Positions 9,615 to 19,235 of a DNA stretch of 64,000 bases are shown piece by piece (the first letter of the stretch is position 1; each line of letters begins with the position of its first letter). The stretch spans positions 186,001 to 250,000 of the forward strand of contig NZ_JALKBF010000001.1 of the NCBI RefSeq assembly GCF_023016085.1, in the 5' to 3' direction. Source of the stretch: Aliiroseovarius sp. F47248L (lineage in GTDB: Bacteria > Pseudomonadota > Alphaproteobacteria > Rhodobacterales > Rhodobacteraceae). The notes beneath the pieces were generated by a model. It did not search any database, was not told the origin of the DNA, and saw only the letters and a list, made by a program, of their open reading frames with translations. The position numbers and the translations under genes are program-made.

Positions 9615-10089
9615 TCTTGAACTTGCCCCTTTAAGTATAGATGACGTGCCCGGCCTGTTTGCCTTTGAGGTCAAGAACCGACTGTGGTTCGAAAAACATG
9701 TCGGTCCACGACCGGACAGCTATTGGAACCTCACCACCCTGACCGAAGTTGTGCACAAACAGGTGAGTGCGGGTGAAATGATGTTCTTGCTGAAAATCGG
9801 TGGACGGATTGTAGGTCGGGTGAACGTGACCGCATTGGAGGGCGGTGTGGCGCAACTGGGCTATCGCATTGGACAGGCCCATTCAGGGCAAGGCATCGCG
9901 ACACGCGCTGTCGCTATGGCCTGCCAAGAGGCATACGACCGGGGTGTCTGGGCGCTTGAAGCACGCGTACTTCTCGACAATATCGCCTCAAAACGTGTGC
10001 TTGAGAAGGCGGGATTCATTCGAACGGGAAACACCACGGTCGGGGATCTGGACTGCGAAACCTTTCGCCGCGATCTTGATCAGGATTAA
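9607..10089 (+). CDS. GNAT family N-acetyltransferase
   Basis: About 160 residues. The chosen start is the GTG at 9607, which overlaps the moeB-like stop by eight bases and has GAGGGA about nine bases upstream. An ATG at 9544 would overlap more deeply and is less likely. The acetyl-CoA loop region LGYRIGQAHSGQGIATRAVAMACQ, the LEARVLLDNIASKRVLEKAGF segment and the N-terminal FEVKNRLWFEKHV fit the RimJ-like branch, which often modifies ribosomal or other protein N termini. The substrate is unknown. Confidence 0.85.
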   Translation: MVDLELAPLSIDDVPGLFAFEVKNRLWFEKHVGPRPDSYWNLTTLTEVVHKQVSAGEMMFLLKIGGRIVGRVNVTALEGGVAQLGYRIGQAHSGQGIATRAVAMACQEAYDRGVWALEARVLLDNIASKRVLEKAGFIRTGNTTVGDLDCETFRRDLDQD

Positions 10090-10164
10090 CCTGACAAAAG
10101 TCCGCCGCTGTCTCTGGTAATCCATAAGCGTGAGGCATAGCTTCTGCGCAAAGGAGATTTGCCG

Positions 10165-12189
10165 ATGACCAATCCGCTTCTGGCCCAATGGGACACCCCG
10201 TTCAAGCTTCCGCCCTTCGACGATATCAAGGACGAAGATTTCGAACCTGCGTTTGATGCGGCCTTAGATCAGACGCGCGCCGCCATTCGCAAAATCACCA
10301 AAAATACCGATGCCCCTAGCTTTGCCAACACGATTGAGGCGTTGGAGCTGTCTGATGCCACGCTCGACCGGGTGTTGGGCGTGTTCTATAATGTTGCAGG
10401 TGCCGACAGCACGCCTGCGCGGGAAGAACTGCAGCGCAAAATTTCGCCACGTTTAGCTGCGTTTTCATCGGAAGTTATGATGAATGAAGCGCTGTTTGCG
10501 CGGGTTGAAGCCTTGTGGCAGGCCCGCGACACGCTGGACCTGACGGATGAACAACAGCGTGTATTAATGCTGACACGCCGCCGATTTGTTCGGTCTGGTG
10601 CCTTGTTGACGGGGGCGGACCGCGATCGGTTGAAAGACGTGCAGCAGACGCTGGCGACCCTGGGCACTCAGTTCACGCAAAACCTGTTGGCTGATGAGCG
10701 ATCATGGTTCATGCCGCTGACCGAGGACGATATTGACGGGCTGCCGGATTTTGTCGTCAATGCTGCCCGCGCTGCCGGTCAGGAAAAGGGCTGTGACGGT
10801 CCAGCGGTCACGCTGTCGCGATCGGTCATCACGCCGTTATTGCAACATTCGCCCCGACGCGACCTGCGCAAAACGGCATATTTGGCTTATACCGCCCGCG
10901 GGGCGAATGGCGGTGAGACTGACAACCGTGCGATTGCCGCCGAAACACTTGCCTTGCGTGAAGAACGCGCGCGTTTGCTGGGCTATGATAATTTCGCCCA
11001 GTTCAAGCTGGAAACCGAGATGGCGGGCAATCCCGAACGGGTACGTGAATTGCTGATGGAAGTTTGGGAACCCGCCCTCAAGTCAACCTTGGCAGACGCT
11101 GCCAAGATGACAGAAATGCTACATGCAGATGGTTATAACGGTGATCTAGAGCCATGGGACTGGCACTATTACGCGGAACGGCGGCGCGAGGTCGAACATG
11201 ATCTAGACGAGGCCGAGATCAAACCGTACCTGCAGCTGGATCGCATGATCGAAGCGGCGTTTGACACAGCGCACAAGCTGTTTGGGTTGGAGTTTTCACC
11301 GCTTGATGTGGCGCTCTATCATCCCGACGCCCGCGCGTGGGAGGTGACGAGGGACGGAAAGCACCTGGCGGTGTTCATCGGGGATTATTTCGCCCGCGGC
11401 TCGAAACGGTCGGGTGCGTGGTGTTCGACGATCCGCGATCAACAAAAATTGGCAGGTGATATTCGGCCCATCGTTGTCAATGTCTGCAACTTTGCCAAAC
11501 CCGAGACGGGTCAAGCCGCGTTGTTGTCTTGGGATGATGCGCGCACTTTGTTTCATGAGTTCGGCCATGCGCTGCACCAGATGTTATCAGATGTGACCTA
11601 TCCATCGATCTCTGGCACGTCTGTGGCGCGTGATTTCGTTGAGCTTCCCAGCCAGCTCTATGAACACTGGCTTGAGGTGCCAGAGGTGCTGGGTAAGTTC
11701 GCCACCCACGCCAAAACGGGCGATCCGATGCCCAAGGCGCTGCTGAAGCGACTTCTGGCGGCTTCGACCCATGATATGGGGTTCCAGACGGTAGAGTTTT
11801 TATCGTCCGCTTTGGTCGATCTGGATTTCCATGATGGTCCGGCACCCAAGGATGCCATGGTCGCGCAAGAGGCAACGCTGAAACGTATCGGAATGCCTGC
11901 AGCCATCAAGATGCGCCACGCCACGCCGCATTTTGCGCATGTGTTTGCCGGCGACGGCTATTCGTCCGGTTACTACAGCTACATGTGGTCCGAAGTCATG
12001 GATGCCGACGCCTTCGACGCGTTCACGGAAACCGGCGATGCATTTGACCCCGATATAGCGCAGAAGCTAGAGGACCACATCTTGTCCAAAGGCGGATCGG
12101 TCGACGCAGAAGACCTTTATACTGCGTTTCGCGGACGATTGCCGGGCGTGGAGGCGCTGTTGAAAGGACGCGGGTTGGCGGACGCCTGA
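10165..12189 (+). CDS. M3 family metallopeptidase (oligopeptidase A / dipeptidyl carboxypeptidase type)
   Basis: 674 residues from the ATG at 10165, which has AAGGAG eight bases upstream. The zinc motif HEFGHALH is near residue 464, and the downstream glutamate helps complete the metal site in DFVELPSQLYEHW. Nearby sequence such as GYYSYMWSEVMDADAF is typical of the Dcp/OpdA branch. No signal peptide is present, so it probably degrades short peptides in the cytosol. It appears to be a single-gene unit. Confidence 0.95.
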   Translation: MTNPLLAQWDTPFKLPPFDDIKDEDFEPAFDAALDQTRAAIRKITKNTDAPSFANTIEALELSDATLDRVLGVFYNVAGADSTPAREELQRKISPRLAAFSSEVMMNEALFARVEALWQARDTLDLTDEQQRVLMLTRRRFVRSGALLTGADRDRLKDVQQTLATLGTQFTQNLLADERSWFMPLTEDDIDGLPDFVVNAARAAGQEKGCDGPAVTLSRSVITPLLQHSPRRDLRKTAYLAYTARGANGGETDNRAIAAETLALREERARLLGYDNFAQFKLETEMAGNPERVRELLMEVWEPALKSTLADAAKMTEMLHADGYNGDLEPWDWHYYAERRREVEHDLDEAEIKPYLQLDRMIEAAFDTAHKLFGLEFSPLDVALYHPDARAWEVTRDGKHLAVFIGDYFARGSKRSGAWCSTIRDQQKLAGDIRPIVVNVCNFAKPETGQAALLSWDDARTLFHEFGHALHQMLSDVTYPSISGTSVARDFVELPSQLYEHWLEVPEVLGKFATHAKTGDPMPKALLKRLLAASTHDMGFQTVEFLSSALVDLDFHDGPAPKDAMVAQEATLKRIGMPAAIKMRHATPHFAHVFAGDGYSSGYYSYMWSEVMDADAFDAFTETGDAFDPDIAQKLEDHILSKGGSVDAEDLYTAFRGRLPGVEALLKGRGLADA

Positions 12190-12191
12190 GC

Positions 12192-13106
12192 TTAACTATC
12201 CTGACGTGACGGGTCATCGGGGTGTGGTGTCACCCCGACGGGATCCTTGTGGATCATTACATCCGTGTCGGGATAAGCATGCAGGATCGCGCGGCGCAGA
12301 CTTGCACCGATCGCATGAGCTTCGTCCAGGCTTTGGCTGCCATCGAGTTCAATGTGCATGTTCACAAAGGTGATTGACCCTGACCGGCGTGTCTTGAGAT
12401 CGTGAAAGCCGTGGATGCCTGGATGGGTGCGGGCGATATCCTCGACCCCGGCAACAAGATCGGGGTCGGCGGCGTGGTCCATCAACCCGTCCCATGCGGT
12501 TTTGAAAATTCGCAGAGCACCGACGACCAGCATGATTGCAGCGCCGATGGCAACGACGCTGTCAATGGACTCCATCCCGAACAGGTTCGCAGCCCAAAGG
12601 GACAGGATCGCGCCGATATTGGGGATAAGGTCGCCAAGATAGTGCAGGCTGTCGGCCTTTACGACAGCCGACCCGGTTCGGGATGCCACGCGCCGTTGCC
12701 AAAGCACCAGCCCGATGGTCAGCCCGATAGAAACAACCATAACCGCGATGCCGCGCTGATGGGCCATAATCGGCGCGGGCTCGCCTGACAAAAGCCGCGC
12801 TATGGCGGCCCAAGTGATGATACCCGCCGAGGCCATGATGAAAAGGCTTTGCCCAAGAGCAGCAAGATCTTCTGCGGCGGAATGCCCGAAGGCATGATCA
12901 TCATCGGCAGGGCGGGCGGCATACCAGATCGCTGCCAAGGCCCCCAGTGACACCATCAGGTCCATAGCGCTGTCGGCCAGCGATGCCGCGACGGATAACG
13001 ACTGTGTTTGACCCAGCGCCCATAGCTTCAGCGCGACCAGCGTCACCGCCACTGATGCCGAAGCAATGCCGGCAGATAGGTTCAGTCTGATGCGCTCGTC
13101 TGTCAT
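12192..13106 (-). CDS. cation diffusion facilitator family transporter (FieF-like)
   Basis: 304 residues from an ATG at 13106. The frame extends upstream only to a TTG. About five or six membrane segments are visible in the first 200 residues. The metal-site motifs SLADSAMDLMV (helix II) and SLHYLGDLIPNIGAI (helix V) carry the D-x3-D and H-x3-D ligands typical of zinc or iron exporters of this family. A C-terminal cytosolic domain has HDLKTRRSGSITFVNMHIELDG. It exports divalent metal against protons. The metal cannot be assigned. Confidence 0.92.
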   Translation of the reverse strand: MTDERIRLNLSAGIASASVAVTLVALKLWALGQTQSLSVAASLADSAMDLMVSLGALAAIWYAARPADDDHAFGHSAAEDLAALGQSLFIMASAGIITWAAIARLLSGEPAPIMAHQRGIAVMVVSIGLTIGLVLWQRRVASRTGSAVVKADSLHYLGDLIPNIGAILSLWAANLFGMESIDSVVAIGAAIMLVVGALRIFKTAWDGLMDHAADPDLVAGVEDIARTHPGIHGFHDLKTRRSGSITFVNMHIELDGSQSLDEAHAIGASLRRAILHAYPDTDVMIHKDPVGVTPHPDDPSRQDS

Positions 13107-13157
13107 GGGTTCCGGCTTACCCAGCCGATTTACCAGACGCAAGTGGGGTGGGTGGTT

Positions 13158-13706
13158 CTATTCGATCACTTCGTTTGGACGCACGCCCCAAAGATTGGAT
13201 TTGAGCGTCCAGCCCCGAATGCCATCGGCCTTTACCCTGCACCAGTCAAGGCCGCAGTTTTCAAGCCGCGCTATAACGCCAGCCTCAAGATAGGCGTCAA
13301 TCTGGCTTTCAGTATCAGCTCGGCTGAACAGCGGGCTGAGATCTGTATCAACAATAGATGTACGCACACCGGACAGAAGCGAATAATGCACCCATCCGCC
13401 GACACCGTCCCGGTCACGCACCTGACGCCAGTGACCAAACTCTCCGATGATTTCCAACGGCATACCCGGGTGTTTGAAAACCCAATCTATGCGATGGCGC
13501 AAGGACGGTCCACGCCGCACATTCCCTTCCGAGGTCTTCAGCGAAACGAACCGTGGAATCGGCAGATTGGTCACAGACCCGCGTTTCTGAGAACCTTGAC
13601 CCTGATCCGCTTTTACCGGCCCGTGCCAAAGTGTTGCAACAATGGCGATTGCAACCACTGCCAACCTTCTGGAAAACCGCATTTCCACCCTCATTTCCTG
13701 TATCAC
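13158..13706 (-). CDS. secreted SH3-domain protein
   Basis: Up to 182 residues. In-frame ATGs at 13706, 13694 and 13682 are possible starts, and the last gives a compact signal peptide (RFSRRLAVVAIAIVATLWHG, cleaved near VKA). Two bacterial SH3-like domains follow: VSLKTSEGNVRRGPSLRHRI to GGWVHYSLLSG (about 55-120) and a second ending GIRGWTLKSNLWGV. Such domains usually bind cell-wall peptides. There is no catalytic domain. The gene is divergent from the hydroxyacid dehydrogenase. Confidence 0.88.
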   Translation of the reverse strand: MIQEMRVEMRFSRRLAVVAIAIVATLWHGPVKADQGQGSQKRGSVTNLPIPRFVSLKTSEGNVRRGPSLRHRIDWVFKHPGMPLEIIGEFGHWRQVRDRDGVGGWVHYSLLSGVRTSIVDTDLSPLFSRADTESQIDAYLEAGVIARLENCGLDWCRVKADGIRGWTLKSNLWGVRPNEVIE

Positions 13707-13821
13707 ACCAGCGTGCGCGCAATTTTCTTTCGTTTGCGTCCCAGCGGTGCTTGTGCCTTGCCTCGTTCCTTGTCACTTTGTCAGGGAGACGCGCAAAAGA
13801 AAAGCCAAAGGGAGGGCGGGC

Positions 13822-14808
13822 ATGGCCGCTGAACGTCTGAGTGTTGTTGTCACGCGACGGTTGCCCGAGGTCGTCGAGACCCGGATGACGGAACTATTCG
13901 ATGTCGAGCTTCGGGATGATGACACACCGATGACCCGATCCGAACTGGCCGAGGCGATGACACGCTGCGATGTGCTGGTCCCTACGATCAATGACCAAAT
14001 CGACGCGAACATGCTGGCTGGGGCCGGCGACAGGTTGCGGCTGATCGCCAATTACGGAGCCGGGGTCGATCATATCGACGTAGGGTCGGCGCGTCAGCGC
14101 GGTATTCTGGTATCGAACACCGCGGGCGTGTCGGCAGATGACACCGCTGATATGGCGATTGCCCTTATCCTGGCTGTGACCCGTCGGTTCCCGGAAGGGA
14201 TTCGGCTGATGGCGTCAGGCGAATGGGCGGGCTGGTCGCCTACTGCGATGCTTGGCCACCGGATTCAGGGCCGCCGCGTTGGCATTCTGGGCATGGGTCG
14301 AATCGGTCAGGCTGTTGCGATGCGGGCGCGGGCCTTCGGGATGCAGGTGCATTACCACAACCGCAAACGCCTTCACGCCAAAATCGAAGAGCAGTTAGAG
14401 GCCACTTACTGGGAGAGTCTTGACCAGATGGTAGCCCGCATGGACGTTCTGTCGATCAACTGCCCGCACACGCCGTCAACGTTCCACCTGATGAACGCTC
14501 GACGGTTGAAGCTGATGAAGTCGGATGCGGTGATCGTGAACACCTCGCGCGGCGAGGTGATTGATGAGAACGCCCTGACCCGGATGTTGCGCGCGGGCGA
14601 GATCGCGGGTGCTGGACTGGATGTTTATGAGCATGGGAACGAGATTAATCCACGTTTGCGGGACTTGCCCAATGTCGTGGCATTGCCGCATATGGGATCG
14701 GCCACCGTCGAAGGACGCATTGAGATGGGCGAAAAAGTGTTGATCAACATCAAGACCTTCGCCGATGGCCACCGGCCGCCTGATCAGGTCGTGCCGGGCA
14801 TGCTATAA
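13822..14808 (+). CDS. D-isomer-specific 2-hydroxyacid dehydrogenase (glyoxylate/hydroxypyruvate reductase type)
   Basis: 328 residues from the ATG at 13822, with GGGAGGG five to eleven bases upstream. The reading frame extends further upstream but lies antisense to the SH3 gene there. The NAD(P)-binding motif VGILGMGRIGQAVAMRARAFGM is near residue 152, with catalytic NTSRGEVIDE (Arg), EHGNEINPRL (Glu) and LPHMGSAT (His). The GRHPR/GyaR branch reduces glyoxylate or hydroxypyruvate. The family is certain and the substrate is a best guess. The lipoprotein gene follows after 15 bases. Confidence 0.9.
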   Translation: MAAERLSVVVTRRLPEVVETRMTELFDVELRDDDTPMTRSELAEAMTRCDVLVPTINDQIDANMLAGAGDRLRLIANYGAGVDHIDVGSARQRGILVSNTAGVSADDTADMAIALILAVTRRFPEGIRLMASGEWAGWSPTAMLGHRIQGRRVGILGMGRIGQAVAMRARAFGMQVHYHNRKRLHAKIEEQLEATYWESLDQMVARMDVLSINCPHTPSTFHLMNARRLKLMKSDAVIVNTSRGEVIDENALTRMLRAGEIAGAGLDVYEHGNEINPRLRDLPNVVALPHMGSATVEGRIEMGEKVLINIKTFADGHRPPDQVVPGML

Positions 14809-14823
14809 GGCCATCTGTTGCAA

Positions 14824-15492
14824 ATGAAAGCGCGGCTGATCTTGGTGTTGGGGTCGTTGGTGGTGCTGGCCGTTTCAGGCTGCGCTCGCAAACTGTCTGA
14901 AACCGAGGTTGAGCTGTCGCAGCTTGTGTTTGGCGACAGTCTTGATACCGAAAAGGTGCGGGTGCGAGCGGGGATCGGCATTTTGCCCCTGCCGGATGCA
15001 GAGCCCATCCCGAAAGGCGCGCCTAAAAACTACGCGCACAAACTGCCCAAAGGCGTTTGCGATCGTGTGCCTCAGCCGGACAGAAAAATCGAGTTTCCAG
15101 CGGGCTTTGTCCTTTGGAACCAGGTATTTCTGAAACGCGATCTTTACCGTGACGACATGTTCGAAGGCTGGCCTGAAAGCCTGCCAATGCCGCACGCCCT
15201 TTTGATGATGCATGAGCTTGTGCATGTCTGGCAGTGGCAGAACCGCAGCCGCACCGGATACACGCCGGGTCGGTCAGGGGCAGAAAGCCTTCGCCCCGGT
15301 GATCCCTATTATTGGCCGGCGCGCGAGGCAGGCGCATATCTGTCCTATGGGTTTGAGTCGCAGGCAGCGATGGTCGAGGATTACATGTGCATGACACTGT
15401 TTGATCCCATGAACCCTCGGCGTGCCGATCTGGCCGCGCTGATCGGCCCGGTTTTGCCTGTCACCCGGTTGGGCGACGCATTGGGGCGCTGA
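14824..15492 (+). CDS. putative lipoprotein with an HExxH zincin-like motif
   Basis: 222 residues from the ATG at 14824. An upstream in-frame TTG is less likely. A lipoprotein signal peptide ends in the lipobox V-S-G-C at about residue 20. The motif MMHELVHVWQWQ lies near residue 135, a zinc-metalloprotease-like signature, with E-A-G-A-Y further on as a possible third ligand. I do not recognise a named family and infer no substrate. It is co-directional with, and close to, the upstream dehydrogenase. Confidence 0.75.
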   Translation: MKARLILVLGSLVVLAVSGCARKLSETEVELSQLVFGDSLDTEKVRVRAGIGILPLPDAEPIPKGAPKNYAHKLPKGVCDRVPQPDRKIEFPAGFVLWNQVFLKRDLYRDDMFEGWPESLPMPHALLMMHELVHVWQWQNRSRTGYTPGRSGAESLRPGDPYYWPAREAGAYLSYGFESQAAMVEDYMCMTLFDPMNPRRADLAALIGPVLPVTRLGDALGR

Positions 15493-15601
15493 ATCCCGCG
15501 TCAATGTCGTTTTCTCGCAGGTAAAGGTCGGGCTGGATTGGCACGATTACCGACCATGGGGCATCTATGTTGCAACGCAAATACCCCAAGGGAGTCGCCC
15601 C

Positions 15602-18106
15602 ATGAAAACCCAAGTCAAAGCGCTTGTCGTCGGCGGTGGTGCTGTTGGCACCTCGATTGCCTATCATCTTGCGAAGGCGGGGTGGGACGATGTCATGCTG
15701 ATTGAGCGGGATGAACTGACCTCGGGGTCTACATGGCACGCAGCAGGGCTGCTTCCCTTGTTCAACATGTCCTACGCCACAACCCATATTCACGACTATT
15801 CGGTCAAGTTTTACAAAACACTTGAGGAAGAAACCGGTCTGAATGCCGGTTTTGCCGTGGTTGGAAACCTGCGGATGGCCCAGACGGACGCGCGTATGGA
15901 CGAATATATGCTCTATGCCACGACGGCTGATACTGTGGGCATCAACTATGAATTCCTGACCCCGGATCAGATCAAAGAACGCTGGCCGTTGATTGAAACC
16001 TCGGACCTGAAGGGCGCGCTGTATCACACCGAAGACGGCTATATTAACCCGGCAGACGTGACGCAGGCCATGGCCAAGGGTGCCCGCCAGCGCGGCGTTG
16101 AGATCGTGCGCAAGATGCAGGCGGACGACTTCCACTGGAACGGCACCCACTGGGAGGTCACCTGCACCAAGATGGTGGAAAAGGGTGGCAACCTTGTTGA
16201 GTCCGACGAGAAGGTGGTGATCACCGCCGAGCACGTCGTGACCGCATCGGGTAACCACGCGCAGCGTACCGCCAAGATGCTGGGCATCAAGATGCCCGCC
16301 ATCCCGGTCGAACACACGTTCATCGTCATGGACAAAGACCCCGAGTTGGTGAAATGGCGCGAAGCGGGCAACCCGGAGCACCCGGTTGTGCGCGACGCCG
16401 ACAATGAAAGCTATGCCCGTGAAGAGCGCGGCGGCTGGATTCTTGGCATCTATGAGCGCGGCGCACCCGCCCGTTTCGAACATGGCGTGCCCGACAGCTT
16501 CCGCGCCGACCTGTTCCCGTTGGATCTGGACCGGATTGCCGATCAATACATGGCGATGGCCGAGCGCGTGCCGTCCTGTGCGGAAAGCGGCTTGAAAGAC
16601 GATTTCAACGGTCCGATCTGCTATACCCCGGATGGCAACCCGCTGGTTGGCCCCGCGCCGGGTCTGCGCAACATGTGGCTGGCCGAAGGGTTCAGCTTCG
16701 GCATCACCGCCGCTGGCGGCACCGGCTATTACCTTGCCCAGATGATGGTTGATGGGGAAGCCGAGATCGACATGGCTTCGCTTGATCCCAAGCGGTATTC
16801 CTCGAACTGGATGACCACCGAGTTTGCCGCGCGCAAGAACGAAGAATGCTATGAGCACGTCTATATCCTGCATCACCCGGACGAAGAACGCTCGGCAGCG
16901 CGCCCGTTGCGCACATCGCCAGCGTTTGATCGTCAGAAAGAAAAAGGTGCGCAGTTTGGCTGGATGAACGGGTGGGAACGTCCGAATTACTACGGACCGC
17001 TGGATGCGCCTTCAAATTTTGACGAAGAAAGCCGGTCCTTCCGCCGTGGCGGCTGGTGGCAATATGCGGTCGAAGAAGCCAAGGCGATCCGCGAAGGCGT
17101 CGGCCTGATCGACGCCACCGCCTTCACCAAGCACGTGGTCAAAGGACCGGGTGCCACGCAATTCCTTGACTGGTTCACGTGCAACAAGCTGCCCAAGGTT
17201 GGACGCATCAACCTGACTTATGCCCTGACGGCAGCGGGCACGACGCGCACCGAATACACCATCGTGCGCAATGGCGAAGGTAACTATTACCTCGTATCCG
17301 CCGGGGCCTGGACCGAATATGACGCCGACTTCCTGCGTAAGGCAGCCGAAGACAAGATGGAAGAGTTCGGCTATATCGAAATTCAGGACGTCACCACTCA
17401 ATGGGGTGTATTCGCGATCGCCGGGCCGAAATCGCGCGCTGTCTTGAACGAGGTGATCGTTGACGCCGATCCAGCGACGGCCCTTTCCAACAAACGCTTT
17501 CCTTGGTTGACCACGCGAAAGATCGAACTGGGCATGTGCCCGGTCAATGCCATCCGCGTGGCCTATACGGGCGAGCTGGGCTGGGAACTGCACCACCCGA
17601 TCGAGATGCAGAACTACCTCTGGGATTTGCTGATGTCAGCGGGCGAGAAGCACGGAATGAAGCTGGTTGGCGCACGGGCACAAAACTGGCTGCGGCAGGA
17701 AAAATCCTATCGCGCATTTGGCACCGAGTTGGGTCGTGACGCCACCCCGGTCGAAGCTGACCTGCCGCGCTTCATAGACCTTGAAAAAGACTTCCACGGC
17801 AAGGATGCGATGCTTGCCACTGGAATCCGTTCCAAATGCGTTACGCTGTTGATCGACGGGCCGGAAGATGCCGATCCTTGGGGCCGCGAAGCGCTCTATG
17901 ACGGCGATACTAAGGTGGGTCGCTTGACCTCGGGTGGCTATTCGGTCGCGTTCGGAAAGTCCATCGGTATGGGTTATGTCCGCCCTGAACTGGCTGCGCC
18001 GGGCACAAAACTAAAAGTTAAAATGTTCGACAAATTGTGGGACGCCGAAATTACTGTGGACAGCCCATACGACCCGAAAAACGAAACCATCCGCAAGGAT
18101 GGGTGA
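15602..18106 (+). CDS. FAD-dependent oxidoreductase with GcvT-like domain (dimethylglycine/sarcosine dehydrogenase type)
   Basis: 834 residues. The N-terminal DAO-type FAD domain starts with VKALVVGGGAVGTSIAYHLAKAGW and has the STWHAAGLLP motif near residue 45 that in DMGDH-like enzymes surrounds the flavin-linking histidine. A linker near 385-440 leads into a C-terminal aminomethyltransferase (GcvT/T-protein-like) domain ending at about residue 830, which would pass one-carbon units to tetrahydrofolate. The likely role is oxidative demethylation of N-methylated glycines derived from glycine betaine. The exact substrate is inferred. A strong terminator follows. Confidence 0.88.
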   Translation: MKTQVKALVVGGGAVGTSIAYHLAKAGWDDVMLIERDELTSGSTWHAAGLLPLFNMSYATTHIHDYSVKFYKTLEEETGLNAGFAVVGNLRMAQTDARMDEYMLYATTADTVGINYEFLTPDQIKERWPLIETSDLKGALYHTEDGYINPADVTQAMAKGARQRGVEIVRKMQADDFHWNGTHWEVTCTKMVEKGGNLVESDEKVVITAEHVVTASGNHAQRTAKMLGIKMPAIPVEHTFIVMDKDPELVKWREAGNPEHPVVRDADNESYAREERGGWILGIYERGAPARFEHGVPDSFRADLFPLDLDRIADQYMAMAERVPSCAESGLKDDFNGPICYTPDGNPLVGPAPGLRNMWLAEGFSFGITAAGGTGYYLAQMMVDGEAEIDMASLDPKRYSSNWMTTEFAARKNEECYEHVYILHHPDEERSAARPLRTSPAFDRQKEKGAQFGWMNGWERPNYYGPLDAPSNFDEESRSFRRGGWWQYAVEEAKAIREGVGLIDATAFTKHVVKGPGATQFLDWFTCNKLPKVGRINLTYALTAAGTTRTEYTIVRNGEGNYYLVSAGAWTEYDADFLRKAAEDKMEEFGYIEIQDVTTQWGVFAIAGPKSRAVLNEVIVDADPATALSNKRFPWLTTRKIELGMCPVNAIRVAYTGELGWELHHPIEMQNYLWDLLMSAGEKHGMKLVGARAQNWLRQEKSYRAFGTELGRDATPVEADLPRFIDLEKDFHGKDAMLATGIRSKCVTLLIDGPEDADPWGREALYDGDTKVGRLTSGGYSVAFGKSIGMGYVRPELAAPGTKLKVKMFDKLWDAEITVDSPYDPKNETIRKDG

Positions 18107-18121
18107 TCATTGGACAACCAG

Positions 18122-18152
18122 AAAAATGGCCCCGTCACAGGGCCATTTTTTC
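18122..18152 (+). terminator. rho-independent terminator after the FAD/GcvT gene
   Basis: A perfect 11-bp stem (AAAAATGGCCC at 18122-18132 paired with GGGCCATTTTT at 18140-18150) has a 7-base loop and ends in a T run. The left arm's A-rich start gives a T run on the opposite strand too. It lies between two convergent genes, so it can stop transcription from both sides. Confidence 0.93.
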
Positions 18153-18160
18153 TCGCGCTG

Positions 18161-19234
18161 TTACAGCGCAATCAAGTGATTGTCCCATGCCCAATGGCCT
18201 TCAACGGGTATCAAGGTCTCAACCCCATTTGCGCGATGCACCAACCCTCCATCACGTGTAATCAACAACCCGCCATCTGGTGCCGAAGCGACACCAGACG
18301 CGGTGCCGTGATGCGCTGATCCAAGCGGTCCTTTGTCAGCATCAAAATAGATCACCGTGTTGCCCCTTGGCCCCGTAACGGCGGTGTCCCCGGACTTTGC
18401 GCAGATCGCAACCGAGCCAGCATAGTTTTTCAGAAGACTGTCATCGGGGTGTGGCATGAATTCGAATTCAGCCCCGATACGATGACGCAGGACAAGCGGC
18501 ACATGCCGAGTTGGCGTGCCCTGCCACTGCAAAGCTGCCACGACGGCACCGTCGCCATCAATTGCAATATGGCGGATCGAGTTCTGGTGCATTTCACCGG
18601 TCAGTTCTGCCTGATCCAAAATCGCGGCTTCTGCCGTCAGATAGGTCAGGTTGGTACGCATAGTCGGCAGGTTCAGTTTCGCACGCTCCATATCGGGATG
18701 GGTTTGGATGCCGCCATTGGCAACAACAAAACCGCCGTTTGGCTGGCGGAGAATTTCGTGAGGACCGATCCCGCCGGACGACACTTCTCCCACACGGCGA
18801 TAGCCATCAGTTGCGTCCCAGATACCAAGGACACCTGCCGCGGCGTCATAATCGTTTTCTGTGGTGAGCAGGGTTGTACCATCAACCGAAAAAGCCCCGT
18901 GCCCGTAGAAATGCCGACCTTCGGGCGTTTTCAGACGTGCAATTTCGCGGCCATTGGCACAGTCAATCACAACAGCGAAGCGGCCCGGGCGGCGGGCAAA
19001 TGCCACAGCATGAGCCGCCCGCGGGTGGACTGCCGCGGCATGTCCCCGATTGGGAATCGGAATTTGGAATACCACTTCACCACTATGCGTCAGCCCCACG
19101 AGCCATGATGTTCTGTCAGCTTTGTTTCCTGCTGTGATGAAATCGGGCGCACCGGCTGCCGCCCATGACGGTGCGACCAGACCACCCAATCCAAGGCTGA
19201 CCGAGGCTCCTGCAAGAAAACTGCGGCGTTTCAT
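18161..19234 (-). CDS. DUF1513 domain-containing protein with Tat-type signal
   Basis: 357 residues from the ATG at 19234, one base after the imelysin stop. The N terminus KRRSFLAGASVSLGLGGLVA is a twin-arginine-like export signal. The body is rich in repeating beta-strand segments (for example FYGHGAFSVDGTTLLTTEND) consistent with a beta-propeller, as expected for DUF1513. It is the last gene of the di-heme oxidoreductase-imelysin-DUF1513 unit, a recurrent marine-proteobacterial cluster linked to iron. Its biochemical role is not known. Confidence 0.9.
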   Translation of the reverse strand: MKRRSFLAGASVSLGLGGLVAPSWAAAGAPDFITAGNKADRTSWLVGLTHSGEVVFQIPIPNRGHAAAVHPRAAHAVAFARRPGRFAVVIDCANGREIARLKTPEGRHFYGHGAFSVDGTTLLTTENDYDAAAGVLGIWDATDGYRRVGEVSSGGIGPHEILRQPNGGFVVANGGIQTHPDMERAKLNLPTMRTNLTYLTAEAAILDQAELTGEMHQNSIRHIAIDGDGAVVAALQWQGTPTRHVPLVLRHRIGAEFEFMPHPDDSLLKNYAGSVAICAKSGDTAVTGPRGNTVIYFDADKGPLGSAHHGTASGVASAPDGGLLITRDGGLVHRANGVETLIPVEGHWAWDNHLIAL

Positions 19235-19235
19235 G

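Noticed and set aside
13642..13821. 60-residue N-terminal extension of the hydroxyacid dehydrogenase
   Set aside because: It overlaps the SH3 gene's start region antisense, while a strong ribosome binding site marks ATG 13822 and the family N terminus begins there.
15461..16876. A 471-residue open frame antisense to the FAD/GcvT gene
   Set aside because: High-GC third-position bias opens the opposite strand. The composition is unlike a real protein and it has no ribosome binding site.
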